From Hanleya hanleyi (lineage: Eukaryota; Mollusca; Polyplacophora; Lepidopleurida; Hanleyidae), in NCBI GenBank assembly GCA_036873755.1, contig JAVTVY010020314.1:1-64000 (forward strand): a stretch of DNA of 64,000 nucleotides, read 5' to 3'. This document shows positions 26,112-37,792 of this stretch, piece by piece (the first letter of the stretch is position 1; each line of letters starts with the position of its first letter). The notes under the pieces are model-generated. The model was not told the origin of the DNA. It was given only the letters and a program-made list of their open reading frames with translations, and did not search any database. The position numbers and the translations under genes are program-made.

Positions 26112-29100
26112 ATCTTTCACTCGTCGTTTCGAAGAACTTTTGTGCTGTCATATGGTGCCGAACTATTTATTCTTGGAGGGGAACATTTTGTACAGGAAAC
26201 TACTCCTCTCCCATCAGGGTTTTCCTGGGAAGAATTCCTCTGTGCTGGAGTTCCCACCAAGGCCCTAGCAAAGTGCTACATGTAGTAATATCTCAGTGAT
26301 ATTGAACTGCAGTCTTTCTCTCTAACGAGAGTTGTTGCACTGGAAATCTGTCTCGCCTGAAAATGATGTGAGCATATGAAATCCATGGTTGGGTTCGTAA
26401 TGAAGACTCGATACAACAAATTAGTTTGTTCTTCACATCTCCATCATCCAGTTGTGCAACAAAAGTGAACAATTCTATCTTTTGAGATTTATTGACGTTA
26501 ACAGAAAAAAAGACTGTACGAAAATCGTCTGGAATTGTGCTTTTAAACATGGATTGAATAAAACAAAGGGAGATCACTGTGGGGTTTTTTAAAAAACAAT
26601 TTCCTCTTTTCAGTGGAATTTAGCACACAGTCAACAGTGCTCCAAAAAATGCAGATGTTTTCTAAAAACTGTTTTTACATTAATTTATTTTTGTTTGCAG
26701 CATTCTTTTTCACTCATAAGTTATTTTGCAAGGTCCCATCTTAACTTATTTTCATATCATGCATTCCAGCTTTAATTTATTTAAATCTAATCATCGATCA
26801 ACTCATCAATTCAGTATTCATTTCAACTTATTCCATTTTGTATGAAGCCTTCTTAGTAACATGCATGATTTGACTTAATTTTGCAATATGTAACCCATTA
26901 GTCATTTCTGGTGTTTGGAAGCATTTTATGATATTTTGTTGTGTGCAATTTCAATTATCATTTGTCAGGATGAAGGTGCAATTTTAAAGCAATGAGATTT
27001 ATGCAGTTTCTTTTCTTTTCTTGCAATGTGTAACTACAGCAATGATGTTTTTATTTCCTGCAATATTGACCAGTATTTTCTAGTAGATATTCTGTATGTT
27101 GCAGTCTCTCCTGGTATAGTTATATATAAATATATATTGACGAGTCAGTCAGCAATCCTATCATTGCACATTGAACAACCGCCATATAGCCATTTGTTGA
27201 TCTTCCTCATTCTGTATCATCCCTCTTCTTTGATCTGTCCATCCGCTTCTCTTGTATATTGTATAAACTTGTTAAACCTTGTACATATTGTTCATATTAT
27301 TTGTAAGATAAACCACAAAATATTAAAGTCCATAAATACTGAATTTCTTGTGTTCTTTTACATTATTGTTATTCAGGGCTGGACATCTTATAGTGATGAC
27401 AAATCTTTCTGTTCCTGGTCCAATCTTGAATTTCTTTTCAGTTTAAAACCAACTCTCCAACCCATTAGCTACATATATATGGACAAACTTTGTCAACGTT
27501 AAGACCAAATCAGTTTGCAGACCCCTAAATGAATTTTCTTGACCTGTTTATGTCACCGCCATTCTTATCCTGACGAAGTTCATGACCAAAACGGTGGCCT
27601 TGCTTCTCGGACAGACATAGTTTCCCAGCCTGCCCATTTGATGTTAGCTTCACTATTTGACCCTCCATTTTGGGATTTGGCTATCCATTATAATAGGGGG
27701 ACTATTGCTATACCTTGGCATCAGTGTTGGCATTGGGACACTATCACACTCCTGTGGGAGATAGGGTAAGAACAGTCTGCCCTCACTTCTCCCATGCCTC
27801 CAGCATGTCTGCCTGGCAAGCTGAAGCTTCTGGGATCATTCGTTGGTCAAGTTATATATCGAAAGATTAAAAAAAAAGGAACTTGTTGCTCTCTCACTTG
27901 TTGCTAAGCAGTAAGAGGATAGATCAAGGACTGGTTTGCTCAGTGATGATGTGAGCTTGGTGTAGTATCATATCTGATTAATTGCTTCCAACATCCCAGC
28001 CCCAGCTCCCCATGTTTTATGGCTCTCCAAAAATAGCCTGGGATAAGTTTGATATTCTTTTGCCATTGACAGCATTTGAGGTATGGAATTAGTGGTGTAG
28101 GAAATGTGGGAGTGTGTGCCTGTGGGAAGGTTGGGGTTTTACAACACCGTTTGTGCCCCTCACTTCTTGGACATAACGCTGCAGGAGGAGTTAAAAATAC
28201 TCCAGGCATTTTGTGGATTTAATAAAATAAACCGTCGTGGATTAAAGGAAACAATATAGCTTGTTTGAGTGGTTCTTGAATAGTAAACTTTCACTTAAAT
28301 TCCCAAACTGTATAATCTACTGTAAATGTATCAACATAATTGGGATGCAGAATAAATTGAAATGGGAAGCTTTTGAAATATTGTTCTAATTGTTTTTTTT
28401 TTAAGCGCTTTGGAACTGTTAAAACATGGTGAAGAATGTCGCCTCAGAATATGCCAGATTGCAGGAAATGAAACCATGAAGGGGGAGGGGGGGCATGCCT
28501 CTTGACCCCCTAGGATAGCCTGGGATATTTATATTGTTCACAGTTGTTTGCTCCCCCCACTTTTGAAGACCTTTCTACCCCCCTTGGAATGAATATCGGT
28601 AGTTCAAACTTTAACCCAGCAAAAAAGCTTAAAAGTGATAGTTAAAATCACTTTCCTTCTTCAGGACCTGGTCGGTCAGGGCACAGCTTCAAGATATACA
28701 TATATTAGTTGAATTGTTAGTACATTGTCTTTTTCAATATCAGGATCAACAAGTATCGATTTCCATTATTAGGTCACCATATTTATCCAAGACTGCTTTA
28801 TTTAAACTTATGAAGATGCCATCTATTCGACATTCAGTCACCTTCATTTATCTATCAGTGTTAAGCTTCTGAACATTAAAGGTTGGATTGTGTCCCAACG
28901 ACGAGGCCATACAGAAAAATCTTGAATAAGCTGGAGATGAAAAATAAAAAGGTCCACCCGCCCGCCTTGGTTTAAATGAACAGGGTCTGGGAAAGAGCAT
29001 CCATCTACATTTAAGTAGAGTGGAATGGGATTGTGCAAAAATAATTATAAAGTGATTATGAAGAAAGTATTCCTGTTAGCTAGATAGATCAAACTACCAA

Positions 29101-29301
29101 TTCTCACAACTATAGTGAATTTAATGTGTGATTGATATTTAGTTAACATATGAAGGAAGGGTTTATCAATGATATGAAGCAATATTCGAGTTCAGGTAAT
29201 CATGAGATGAATCTGGTGAAATGGCAAGGCAAGATTATATCCAAACCGTGCAGGATAAAGAGAATTAGATTTAAGGATACTGAGCCATCCTGCAGAAAAT
29301 T
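26112..29301 (+). other. Probable 3' untranslated region, then non-coding DNA
   Basis: The stop codon at 26109-26111 is followed by AT-rich sequence without exons. A first AATAAA lies at about 26556. Others follow near 28219 and 28348, so the transcript end is unresolved. No second gene was recognised. Confidence 0.45.
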
Positions 29302-29929
29302 ACACACCCTCTAGAATTTGTCTTTATAGCAAAAGCTATGCCTTATAGCTATGGTAATGTATATATTTCTTGAAAGCGCAATTCTTGGGGATTCCAAATA
29401 AATAAATTTGTTCATTGTAAATATGTGAGTTGTGAAGATTTTTTTTCAAAAAAGTATTCAACTTGTTGTTACCCACATCTTCATTTTCTTTAGGAACTCC
29501 AACTCCAACAGGAAATCAGTGTCTCACTTTTGTAAATTTTTGTCCAGTTATTTTATCGACATTTAATTCAACTTCAAAGTTCAAAACTTTGATTTGCTCG
29601 ATTTTGAAAAGAAATATTCAATTAAATGTAACAGAATGAGAACTAGGCCAAAATTGATAAAGCTAAGACAGGGATTTCCTGTTGGAATAATCAAAACGAA
29701 ATGATGAAGTAAGTTATGATAAGTTGAATACTTTTTTGAAAATAGCATTTAAATTAAATTTTAAATCAAATTTGTTTAAGATCCGAATGTCTTCACAACC
29801 TACAAGTTTACAGTGAACAGATTTATATATCTAGAATCCTTCATAGATGCGCTTTCAAAAAATATATACATTATCATAGCTATTATGCATACTTTTAGCT
29901 GTATAAAGACAAGTTCTAGAGGGTGTGCA
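29302..29929. mobile_element. 0.63-kb foldback (MITE-like) element
   Basis: The left end (ACACACCCTCTAGAATTTGT) and the right end are inverted copies. The match continues inward through AATGTATATATTTCTTGAAA and its complement near 29850-29885. The centre is AT-rich and non-coding. The target duplication is not clear. Confidence 0.7.
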
Positions 29930-31525
29930 GTAGGGCTCCGTACCCTTCACGTCTCTGTTTTGCCTTCTGGATTATCATTGTTTGGTTCTTTCCACACTAT
30001 ACTGGGTAGTGCCAAAATGTGGCTGAGTTGATAACAAAGCCTCATTTCCTCGAAATGGCCATGTGATGGAACAAGGTGGACAATTCTTTACAAATCTCTG
30101 TCACATGATCAAAGATGGTGGACACTTTTCAAATGTACTCGTGTGATCACACATGGTGGCTGTATACTTGACGCAACACAGTCTTGTCTCTTTTCTGGAC
30201 ACATCACTCTGTCTACTTGCATCTCCAAGGTCCACTAGTCGCACATATGGCTTTGAGTATGGAGGGTGTATGCAGGCAAGTGCGCACTCGAGTGATTCTG
30301 CACTTTCTCTACTACTGATCACATCATAGTCACGTGGACACCCCTCAAGTCGTCATCTATACAGCGGGAGAGTCAATATGAGCACCTGCGCGGCCCGTTT
30401 GGACCAGATATGGACCCTCAATCGCCCAAACACTCCCTAGCCTACCCCCAAAATATCTGCTTTCGCTACAACTCCTCGATTGTGCATGCGCATCATGACG
30501 TGATTTCCGATCAAACCCACCCAGACGTAGTCTATATGCCGATGGCTTTCATATGACACTCTCCATGAACCCTTAGGACCCATATTGACCCAACCAGACC
30601 CATTTGATGGGGTTTTTCCCTGGATTTAGCCGGTATAAAGTCCCTGTTTCCACATTTTATTGTTCCAGGAATAATCCTAGTTTGGCATCGCCCCCACCCA
30701 TCCTGTGATCGGCCGCGATGAACCTGTGGACTCATAATGTCCCACCTGGAGCCATTTGATGGTGATTTCCGTTTTTACCCGTCCGATTAATGTACGTCCT
30801 CTCGCCTGTCGTCATGCAGTCATCAACATTTCTTGCGAACGCTCTGGAAGCCAAACCGTTGCTTTTAGAGACTTCAGATTTGGTTGACATGATTGTTGGG
30901 TGAGCATCCACAATCCTATTGAATTTGCGATGAATTATTTGTGGTTTACATGGCAACGTCCGGAATATGTCCACATGGCGACGTGAACGCGATAAAAGTC
31001 TGACCGTTGCAGCTAGATATACCCATATGCCTATCGAATTTTGGTACATTGCGATGATTTTCGTGGTTTTCAAATTTTACATATGACTGAGATTTTCATT
31101 AGTCTTCGATGTAAAGTGTTTCCCGTTTTTTTTTTTCGTTTCAGGGAAAATCCTAATTTTTACATACACCCGGCTTATGACGTGACTCGGAAGTCCCCTC
31201 TCTGCACTGCCATAGCAACCCAAGGTCAAAGGTCAACCTTCCCCTTTTCCTCCGACCATTTATCCTTTCCATCCACAGAAATGTGACAAGGTTTGTCCTT
31301 CCTATACTACTACTGTCAGTAGTATTGGAGGTGTGTATGTCGTTTTTCGCCTATCTGTTAACATGGAACAAGATTTTGTACTGTTCAAGAATTTGACCTC
31401 GAGTTCATGGAAAAAGGTCGGTATGGTCTCTCGGATGTTATATATAGAATACTGGTGTTTTCTTGAGCAAGTGACGGCATCAAAAGCGGAATTCAAAGAT
31501 TAGTGATATGGGACAATGGTGTATC
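29930..31525. other. Non-coding DNA with a decayed Polinton-type terminal module
   Basis: No gene recognised. At about 30400-30760 the order of motifs (TGTGCATGCGCATC, TGACGT, then GACCC/CCATTTGATGGGG) resembles the modules of the Polinton terminal repeats. The similarity is partial. Confidence 0.35.
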
Positions 31526-31529
31526 TTAA

Positions 31530-32008
31530 AGGTGAACTGCAAAGCTTTTAATTTTATCTAAATTGTTGCTTATATAGATCTTGTCTTATGTGACATAACT
31601 TTTATACGTTTTTGGGGCAAATATAGTTCGCAAAATTGTACTAATAACAATATTTAAGTTATCCTGTTATAAATCCGTCTTGAAAACTTGCATCGCTTGT
31701 CTCTCTTGGTTTGTAGAACGTTATGACGTTATAGTGGTCCCCTTCATTCAAGTTTTATTCAAATGTGACGTCATGCTACGTCGGATGAATGAACGAGGGC
31801 CACTATAACGTCATGACGTTCCAAAAACAACGGGAGGCAAGCGATGACGTTTTTAAAAGTTCTGGCTCTCGGTATAAGTTTTGACTTCTCATATACCCAA
31901 AATAAAACAATAACCCACAGAACTATTACCACACATAATTCTAACAACTATATAAGTTCTTGTTTTATGACATTTTAACAGAACATTGGAAAGCTTTTCA
32001 GTTCACCT
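31530..32008. mobile_element. TTAA-bounded MITE with terminal inverted repeats
   Basis: TTAA occurs at 31526-31529 and 32009-32012. Immediately inside, AGGTGAACTGCAAAGCTTTT on the left is mirrored by GGAAAGCTTTTCAGTTCACC on the right. An internal inverted repeat (GACGTTATAGTGGTCC near 31731 and GGCCACTATAACGTC near 31799) extends the fold. A TTAA target duplication is typical of piggyBac-type elements. No transposase is present. Confidence 0.75.
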
Positions 32009-32869
32009 TTAACAAGTTTAATTACCACTCGAAGGCCATACAGCTTCCTATGTTAAGTGGCATAGACGCTTATCAGATGTGGATATTTATATTATCAAAT
32101 AGGCGATTAGCTAAAAAATCTGAGTGAATGAGCGAGTTGGACGTGAATGAGCGAATGAGTTGGCGAGTAATTGCTTAATTGAGGCATGCCCTCTTAACGC
32201 AGTGACGCCCTAAGTGACGCTGAGAGTACGACCCCCCACAAAAACCCACCTATGTCCAGTCCCTAATCTCTTAACTTTAACGCAGTCAGGTGAGACAATG
32301 CAGTGGATAACTCATTTCGTTGACAATAAAGACGGCGTGGACGTTCGTTTTATGACTGTGATAAAGTGTGAGAGACCGAGCGGATGGGCGCACGGTTATT
32401 CGAGTTAAAAAAGAAAAACGAAAAGTGTTTTTGTTGGCAGATACAGATCAGCTGGACGCGCCGTATCAGACGATAATTGACAAATGCAAAGTGCTGATTG
32501 TTGTTCCCGGTCGAGCAACGGCATTAGCATCATCTTTACAAAGCCTATTTTGTCAGATATGTCAGGTTTGGCATTACCTAACCCTGGTATGCGGGGTGGG
32601 GATCTGGTTTAATGTCACACTCAATGTTGTTTCACTCATACGGTGACATTCAGTTTGGATGGTGGAGGAAATCGGAGTACCCGGAAAGAACCACCGCGAG
32701 CTTGGCGATCACCAGCAAAACGCCTTAGACCACTCGGCCACTCTGGTTGGATATCGTGGCGATATTGCGCAGAGGTGAGCTAACTATAACCCTGGAGAGA
32801 ACTGCAATGTCCTAGGCTATTGTTACGAAGAGAAGCATGGGAAGTGAGAAGGTGCACATTATTGAAGTA

Positions 32870-33836
32870 TAAGTGAGTCCAGTGAGTGAGCTTTACCGCC
32901 GTCACTGGTCCACGATTCGTCGATGTTTCTACCGTCATCGTCCTCTGCAAGACATCTACAGTTTCCGAATGGACGAGCTCGCCCATCTTCGGGTATATCC
33001 TATGTCATAAAGAGCCGACGCAACTGCGGTATTACTATCCGAGTTTTCCAACACCCGTGTCTTCGAACAGCCCTTCAACGTTAACCCTATCTGGCCTGAG
33101 CTTTTTGGGACCTGTTTAGGCCGGGGGTGGGGTGGGTGGAGGTATGGTGGGGAGGGGCATTGAGGGAAGGGGCGTATTGGCCCACCTAATTATTTTTCTT
33201 ACCCCTTGAGCTAGGGGGCTGACACTATACCCTTGGGTCATGCTCTACCAGCAAATGTAAGAAAAATCCAAGATGGCCGCTTGGATGACGTCATATTGAC
33301 GTCAATTTCAAAAACGAATTTTCTAATTATGCAATTTCTCCGGAAAAAACTGCTTGATAAATTAGTAAATATTAATGTGATGTGAAATAAAATAGTTTTT
33401 GCCCACTTTTCATCGCGAAAAAGCAGACATTTTGAAGAAATATGACGGAAACATCACTTTTCGGGTACCCCACTTGGGCGCCGTCTTGAATTTCCCCGTG
33501 ATCCTCTGCTCAGGGGGTTATGGAAATACACTCAAAATGACCCCAATGCGATAGATTATAAAATCACGGAGTTTCAGCTCTCCATCTTTTGTCGTTCCGG
33601 AGATAGGGCAGAAAGTTTGGTAGGGGAGGGCGGGTGGCATTTTGCTCATCCCTCTCCCAGGTCTGGTAGTGAGTGTTAAGGGTCGTGCCTCGCTGGAAGC
33701 GGCTGTAGCCCAGATCTCTCAACTAGATCCATTGAAATGGGCCCAGAAGCAGCGCCCCGACACCGAATTGACAGTAGACGGGGTAATCAAAGTCACGTTT
33801 TTCTTTACCAAACCGGCACATCTACGCTTCCGATGA
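32870..33836 (+). pseudogene. Broken copy of the Polinton zinc-finger gene (C-terminal part)
   Basis: Across shifting frames this resembles the C-terminal domain of the intact protein at 37793-38719: RRHWSTIRRCFYRH with DIYSFRMDELAHL at about 32890-32990, FGYILCHKEPTQLRYYYPSF at 32991-33050, FEQPFNV near 33065, then LEAAVAQISQLDPLKWAQKQ and VTFFFTKPAH at 33690-33825. It is interrupted by the TTAA element at 33085-33675. The fingers are not found upstream. It is clearly non-functional. Confidence 0.75.
33085..33675. mobile_element. TTAA-bounded repeat, inverted copy at 58178-58652
   Basis: TTAA lies at 33081-33084 and 33676-33679, inside what was zinc-finger coding sequence. The body matches the complement of 58178-58652 for most of its length (shared words include TATTAATGTGATGTGAAATA and GGAGAGCTGAAACTC on the other strand). 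The shared terminus reads CCCTATCTGGCCTG. The second terminus is less similar, so the right boundary is tentative. It is a non-autonomous piggyBac-like candidate. Confidence 0.65.
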
Positions 33837-34067
33837 TGGCAATGGGCGAAGAGGTGTGTAAATCAGTGGTGGCTCCTCACTGGACATGAGAGACTATGAT
33901 CATGACGGTGAGATATAAAGACAAGAATCAACATCATAAAAATATCCAGGAATGCTGTAACACCGGGATAATACAATGGGTAGTAGGTAATATGCTTGTT
34001 GTTGATCTCTTTTTCTCTCTCATCTGAATGAATTAAGACAATAGGAACTAGGTATAGGAGCATGTGC

Positions 34068-34170
34068 GTGTATGTGTGTGTGTGTGTGGGTGTGTGTGTG
34101 TGCGTGTGTGTGTGTGGAGGAGGGGGTGCGTGAATGTGCGTGACGGTGCGTGTGTCTGTGTGTGTGGAGC
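34068..34170. repeat. (GT)n microsatellite
   Basis: An imperfect TG/GT run with scattered C and A interruptions, unrelated to any gene. Confidence 0.95.
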
Positions 34171-34539
34171 ATCACCGCTTACGACGGCGGTTCCAATTTT
34201 GAATCCTCAAACTGGTTCGAATTAGTTCAAACATGTCGAAACCAGTTGTGTGTGTTTATGTTTGGTCCTAGCTTCTCTATTTGTATGACACCAGTTGTCG
34301 AGAAAAGTTGTCTCCTTTGAAGCTAAGCCCTCGAGCCCAGAGGTCAATCCTTCATACCTAGTCAGAGAGCCCATGGAGATCTCAGGGTAAAAAAGCACTC
34401 ACATCCACCTGTCTACCAAATATGGGCATGGCGTGGGTTGGTACTCCAACGAGCTCTATAGAGCGAGTGTGTTGACTTATTTCATCAGTACCTCTGTCAA
34501 CAACCGCAAGATTTTTATTTTTACACGTCTGAACAATCT

Positions 34540-35516
34540 GCAACGCCGTGAATCTGCCAGCCACGACGCGACCATCCTGTATACCTGCACGACCTGCTCG
34601 AAGTGATTTATGCGTCTGGAGCATTTACGCCGCCACCAACGGTTACTCCAAGGGCCAGCGGCAAAGGAGGAATGCCCGACATGCGGATACCGTGTCAAAA
34701 GCCTGTATCAGTTGCAGCGACACCAGCGCATACACTCCGTATCATATTTGCGGGAGCCCAAAGAGGGCAATGTAGGAGGACCATCCGCCCCACTGATAGA
34801 AGAGCCTATAGACCAGTGTCGATGCAATTCCACCTTCCAACCAGTATACCTGTACGTCCTGCTCGAGGTCATTTACTGTCCTGGACAGTTTACAACGACA
34901 TGGACCGTCACCACCGACGGAGGCATGTCAAGGATGCGATCGAGTCTTCAAGTATCCCAGTCAACTGCGACACCATCAATGGATCTTCCATGGACGACAC
35001 TCGGTCCCACGTTCGCGAGGGACCACCCACCAACGGAGTTTTCCTCGACCAGTGTATCGTCGGAGATGCATCCAACTACCATCCAATCTGTCACACCATC
35101 CCAAGCTAGCGATGTGTATTTCATGGACGTTCCTGTGGACGTACCCAGTGCGGCATGGTCTAAATCCCATCCAGTGAGCGAGATGTACCGGTGCCACTGA
35201 ACCATGATTCGACGGTGTTTTCATCACCATGATGCTCGATGCTAGACACCTACAATTTCCGCCTGATGATCTCGCCCGTCTGCGCAATCATAGCAAACCA
35301 TCTATGAAGATCAAGCCACCGCCTTCAGGTGAACGTAGCCTTCGGTTACATTCCACACCATAAAAATGACAAATGCGACATTACTATGGCAGCCCCAACA
35401 TCCACTTGTTCTACCAACTTTTTACCATCACGGGTCGTGCTTGTCTGGACCCTGCTTTGGAAATGATCAACACCTTGGATCCACTGGTATGGGAACGGAC
35501 ACAAATCTCCAACACC
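34540..35516 (+). pseudogene. Second broken copy of the Polinton zinc-finger gene
   Basis: Near 34580-34740 two fingers are readable (TCSK then a stop, then FMRLEHLRRHQRLLQ; CPTCGYRVKSLYQLQRHQRI). Further on, in other frames, are sequences matching the C-terminal domain of the intact copy: NVAFGYIPHHKN near 35335-35365 and ITGRACLDPALEMINTLDPL near 35425-35485. There are multiple frame changes and an internal stop. It lies just outside the left terminal repeat. Confidence 0.75.
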
Positions 35517-35769
35517 CAAAGTAGTATACAAAGGGTAAATTGAGCCATATTGACCTCAGAAATTTGCATATTTTGTGGAGGAAACGTGGAGGTCACACAG
35601 CCAATGAGAAGCGAGTATTTTGACCTCTGACCAAAAAGCTACCTCCAGCACAGGAGAGTTCCAAATTTGCATATCACGTGACCCAGGTCAAAGATGTATT
35701 CCTCCGCGGTGATGCGGTCATGTCTGGCGGTGATTCGGTCTGCTTCCGCGGAGAAAAAGTAGTCCCTAG

Positions 35770-37405
35770 ATAAAATGGTCCGATGGGGTCGAGTGAGGTA
35801 TCAAAGTGAAGCTTATGTGAAGGGGCATCTAATGGGCTGGGTGTGGGGTGGTCAAAATGGCGGCCTGTGGGTGGTGGTGGTGGGTTCAAAATGGCGGCCT
35901 GTGGGTGGTGGTGGTGGGTTCAAAATGGCGGCCTGTGGGTGGTGGTGGTGGGTTCAAAATGGCGGCCTGTGGGTGGTGGTGGTGGGTTCAAAATGGCGGC
36001 GCAAGGGAGCAAACGAGGCGGTGGGGAGGTCACGGGGAGAAAAAACCCTCACATTACCCTCAAAAAAACCTCTAAGCCATATAATAATAATAAACATAAT
36101 CTATAGGTGTTGTACCATGTTAATAGCATCAGTCTAGCATCTGTACCACCCTAGGGTCGAGCGTTTATTGTCCCGTGTATCTCCGCAGAAAATCAACAAA
36201 CAAAATGGCGGCTCCAGGATGGTGTGGGGACGCCCTTTCCACATCACGGCGTCGATCATAGCGCCATCTGCACACACTGACGCAAGGGAGACAACTCGTG
36301 TGGCCCAAGGATATGGGAATAGCCGTTTTGGAGCTAGGGGAGTTACTACTGGTCCAGTGGGGTCGAGTGATGTATCAATGTGAAGCCTATGTGAGGGGGC
36401 ATCTGATGGGCTGGGTGTGGGGTTGAACTAGCGTCATTCTGCGCATGCGCGGTGGCCCAAGGGTATGGAAATAGCCGTGTTGGGAGCTAGCGAAGCCAAT
36501 AATGGTCCAGTGGGGTCGTATGAGGTATCAAAGTGAAGCCTAGGTGAGGGGGCATCTGACTGGACTAGTGGGTTTGAACTAGCGTCATTCTGCGCATGCG
36601 CGGTGGCCCAAGGTTATGAACATAGCCGTGTTGGCATGTAGGGGAGTTACTCATGGTCCAATGGGGTCGAGTGAGGTATCAAAGTGAAGCCTAGGTGAAG
36701 GGGCATCTGACTGGACTAGTGGGTTTGAAATAGCGTCATTCTGCGCATGCACGGTGGCCCAAGGGTATGGAAATAGCCGTGTTGGAGCTAGCGAAGCCAA
36801 TAATGGTCCAGTGGGGTCGAGTGAGGTATCAAAGTGAAGCCTAGGTGAAGGGGCATCTGAGTGGACTAGTGGGTTTGAAATAGCGTCATTCTGCGCATGC
36901 GCATAGACGTTTTGGGATGTAGGGGAGTCCCTAATGGTGCAATGGGGTCGAGTGAGGTATCCAAGTGAAGCCTAGGTGAAGGGGCATCTGATGGGTTGGG
37001 TGTGCGGTAGCCATTCTGCGCATGCGCAGATGCAATGCGGAGCTCTCGTCCAATCAGAAGCGAGTATTTCAAATCCGCCACGGAGCTCTCGTCCAATCAG
37101 AAGCGAGTATTTTGACCCGGTTCATTATGGGACATATCCAAGATGGCGGCACGTATGTTCAAGATGGCGGCACATCCGGTGTCGAAAACTGGCCATTTTT
37201 GTCGGGATGTGGTCACCCAGTATCGAAAACTGGACCCTGTATGGGTCCCGCTAGACGTGTTGGAGCTAGGGGAGCCACGAATGGGCCAATGGAGTCGTAT
37301 GAGGTATCCATGTGAAGCCTAGGTGAGGGGGCTAGACTAGGGTGTTGTTTCCATTCTGCTGCGCAGGTCTTGTGGGTTGTGACGTCACTTCCGGTTGGAG
37401 TGAAT
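35770..37405. repeat. Left terminal inverted repeat of the Polinton
   Basis: Inverted relative to 48375-50240. Alignable landmarks include AACATAATCTATAGGTGTTG (36094) and AAATGGCGGCTCCAGGATGG (36203). It is built of about seven diverged modules of roughly 150 bases. Each contains GGGGTCGAGTGAGGTATC followed by AAGTGAAGCCTAGGTGA, then usually a TGCGCATGCGC palindrome. The inner edge is a GACGTCACTTCCGG motif. The outer edge is a 34-bp minisatellite. Confidence 0.85.
35853..36022. repeat. 34-bp minisatellite, five units
   Basis: A unit containing CAAAATGGCGGCCTGTGGGT followed by GGTGGTGG repeats every 34 bases. A related inverted array lies at 50049-50235, so it belongs to the terminal repeat. 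Each unit holds an ATGGCGGC core. Confidence 0.92.
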
Positions 37406-37589
37406 GGGGCGTGACCTTTGGACATGTCTAGACTTGTCTGTGTCTGTTGATGTACTGGGGTTTTTCCCCACAATGGCGTTCACCTTCGGACGTGGTTTGG
37501 TGGGTCTGCGCAAGTGTGTGACGCGCGCGGAGTATTATACAATCGGATAGCGATTGTCGTGAATAACAACAAGTTCAGCAATGTTTATA

Positions 37590-37650
37590 TAGTTTATTAC
37601 CCCAATGTTACATCATACCCAGGCTGGGGGAGCCGCCCTGGGTATGTTTA
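37590..37650 (-). terminator. 3'-end stem-loop and poly(A) signal of the zinc-finger gene
   Basis: On the minus strand a stem (CATACCCAGGGC pairing with GCCTGGGTATG) with loop GGCTCCCCCA occupies 37646-37614. AATAAAC follows at 37598-37592. It lies about 150 bases after the zinc-finger stop codon. The same arrangement follows the ATPase gene (42946-43013) and occurs alone at 63785-63842. Confidence 0.65.
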
Positions 37651-37792
37651 GTATGTTCATAGGAAAACAAATTGAAATATCAAACACCATGTTTTATTAT
37701 TTAACACATTGTCACATTAGGTACAAGGGTTTACTGAGCTCAAGTCAGCGAGCAGCATGTATACATAGAGTGTGTGTACGTCATGATATTCA

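Noticed and set aside
35775..36137. Trp/Gly-rich open frames over the 34-bp minisatellite
   Set aside because: Three overlapping frames of the same minisatellite; no sign of coding selection.
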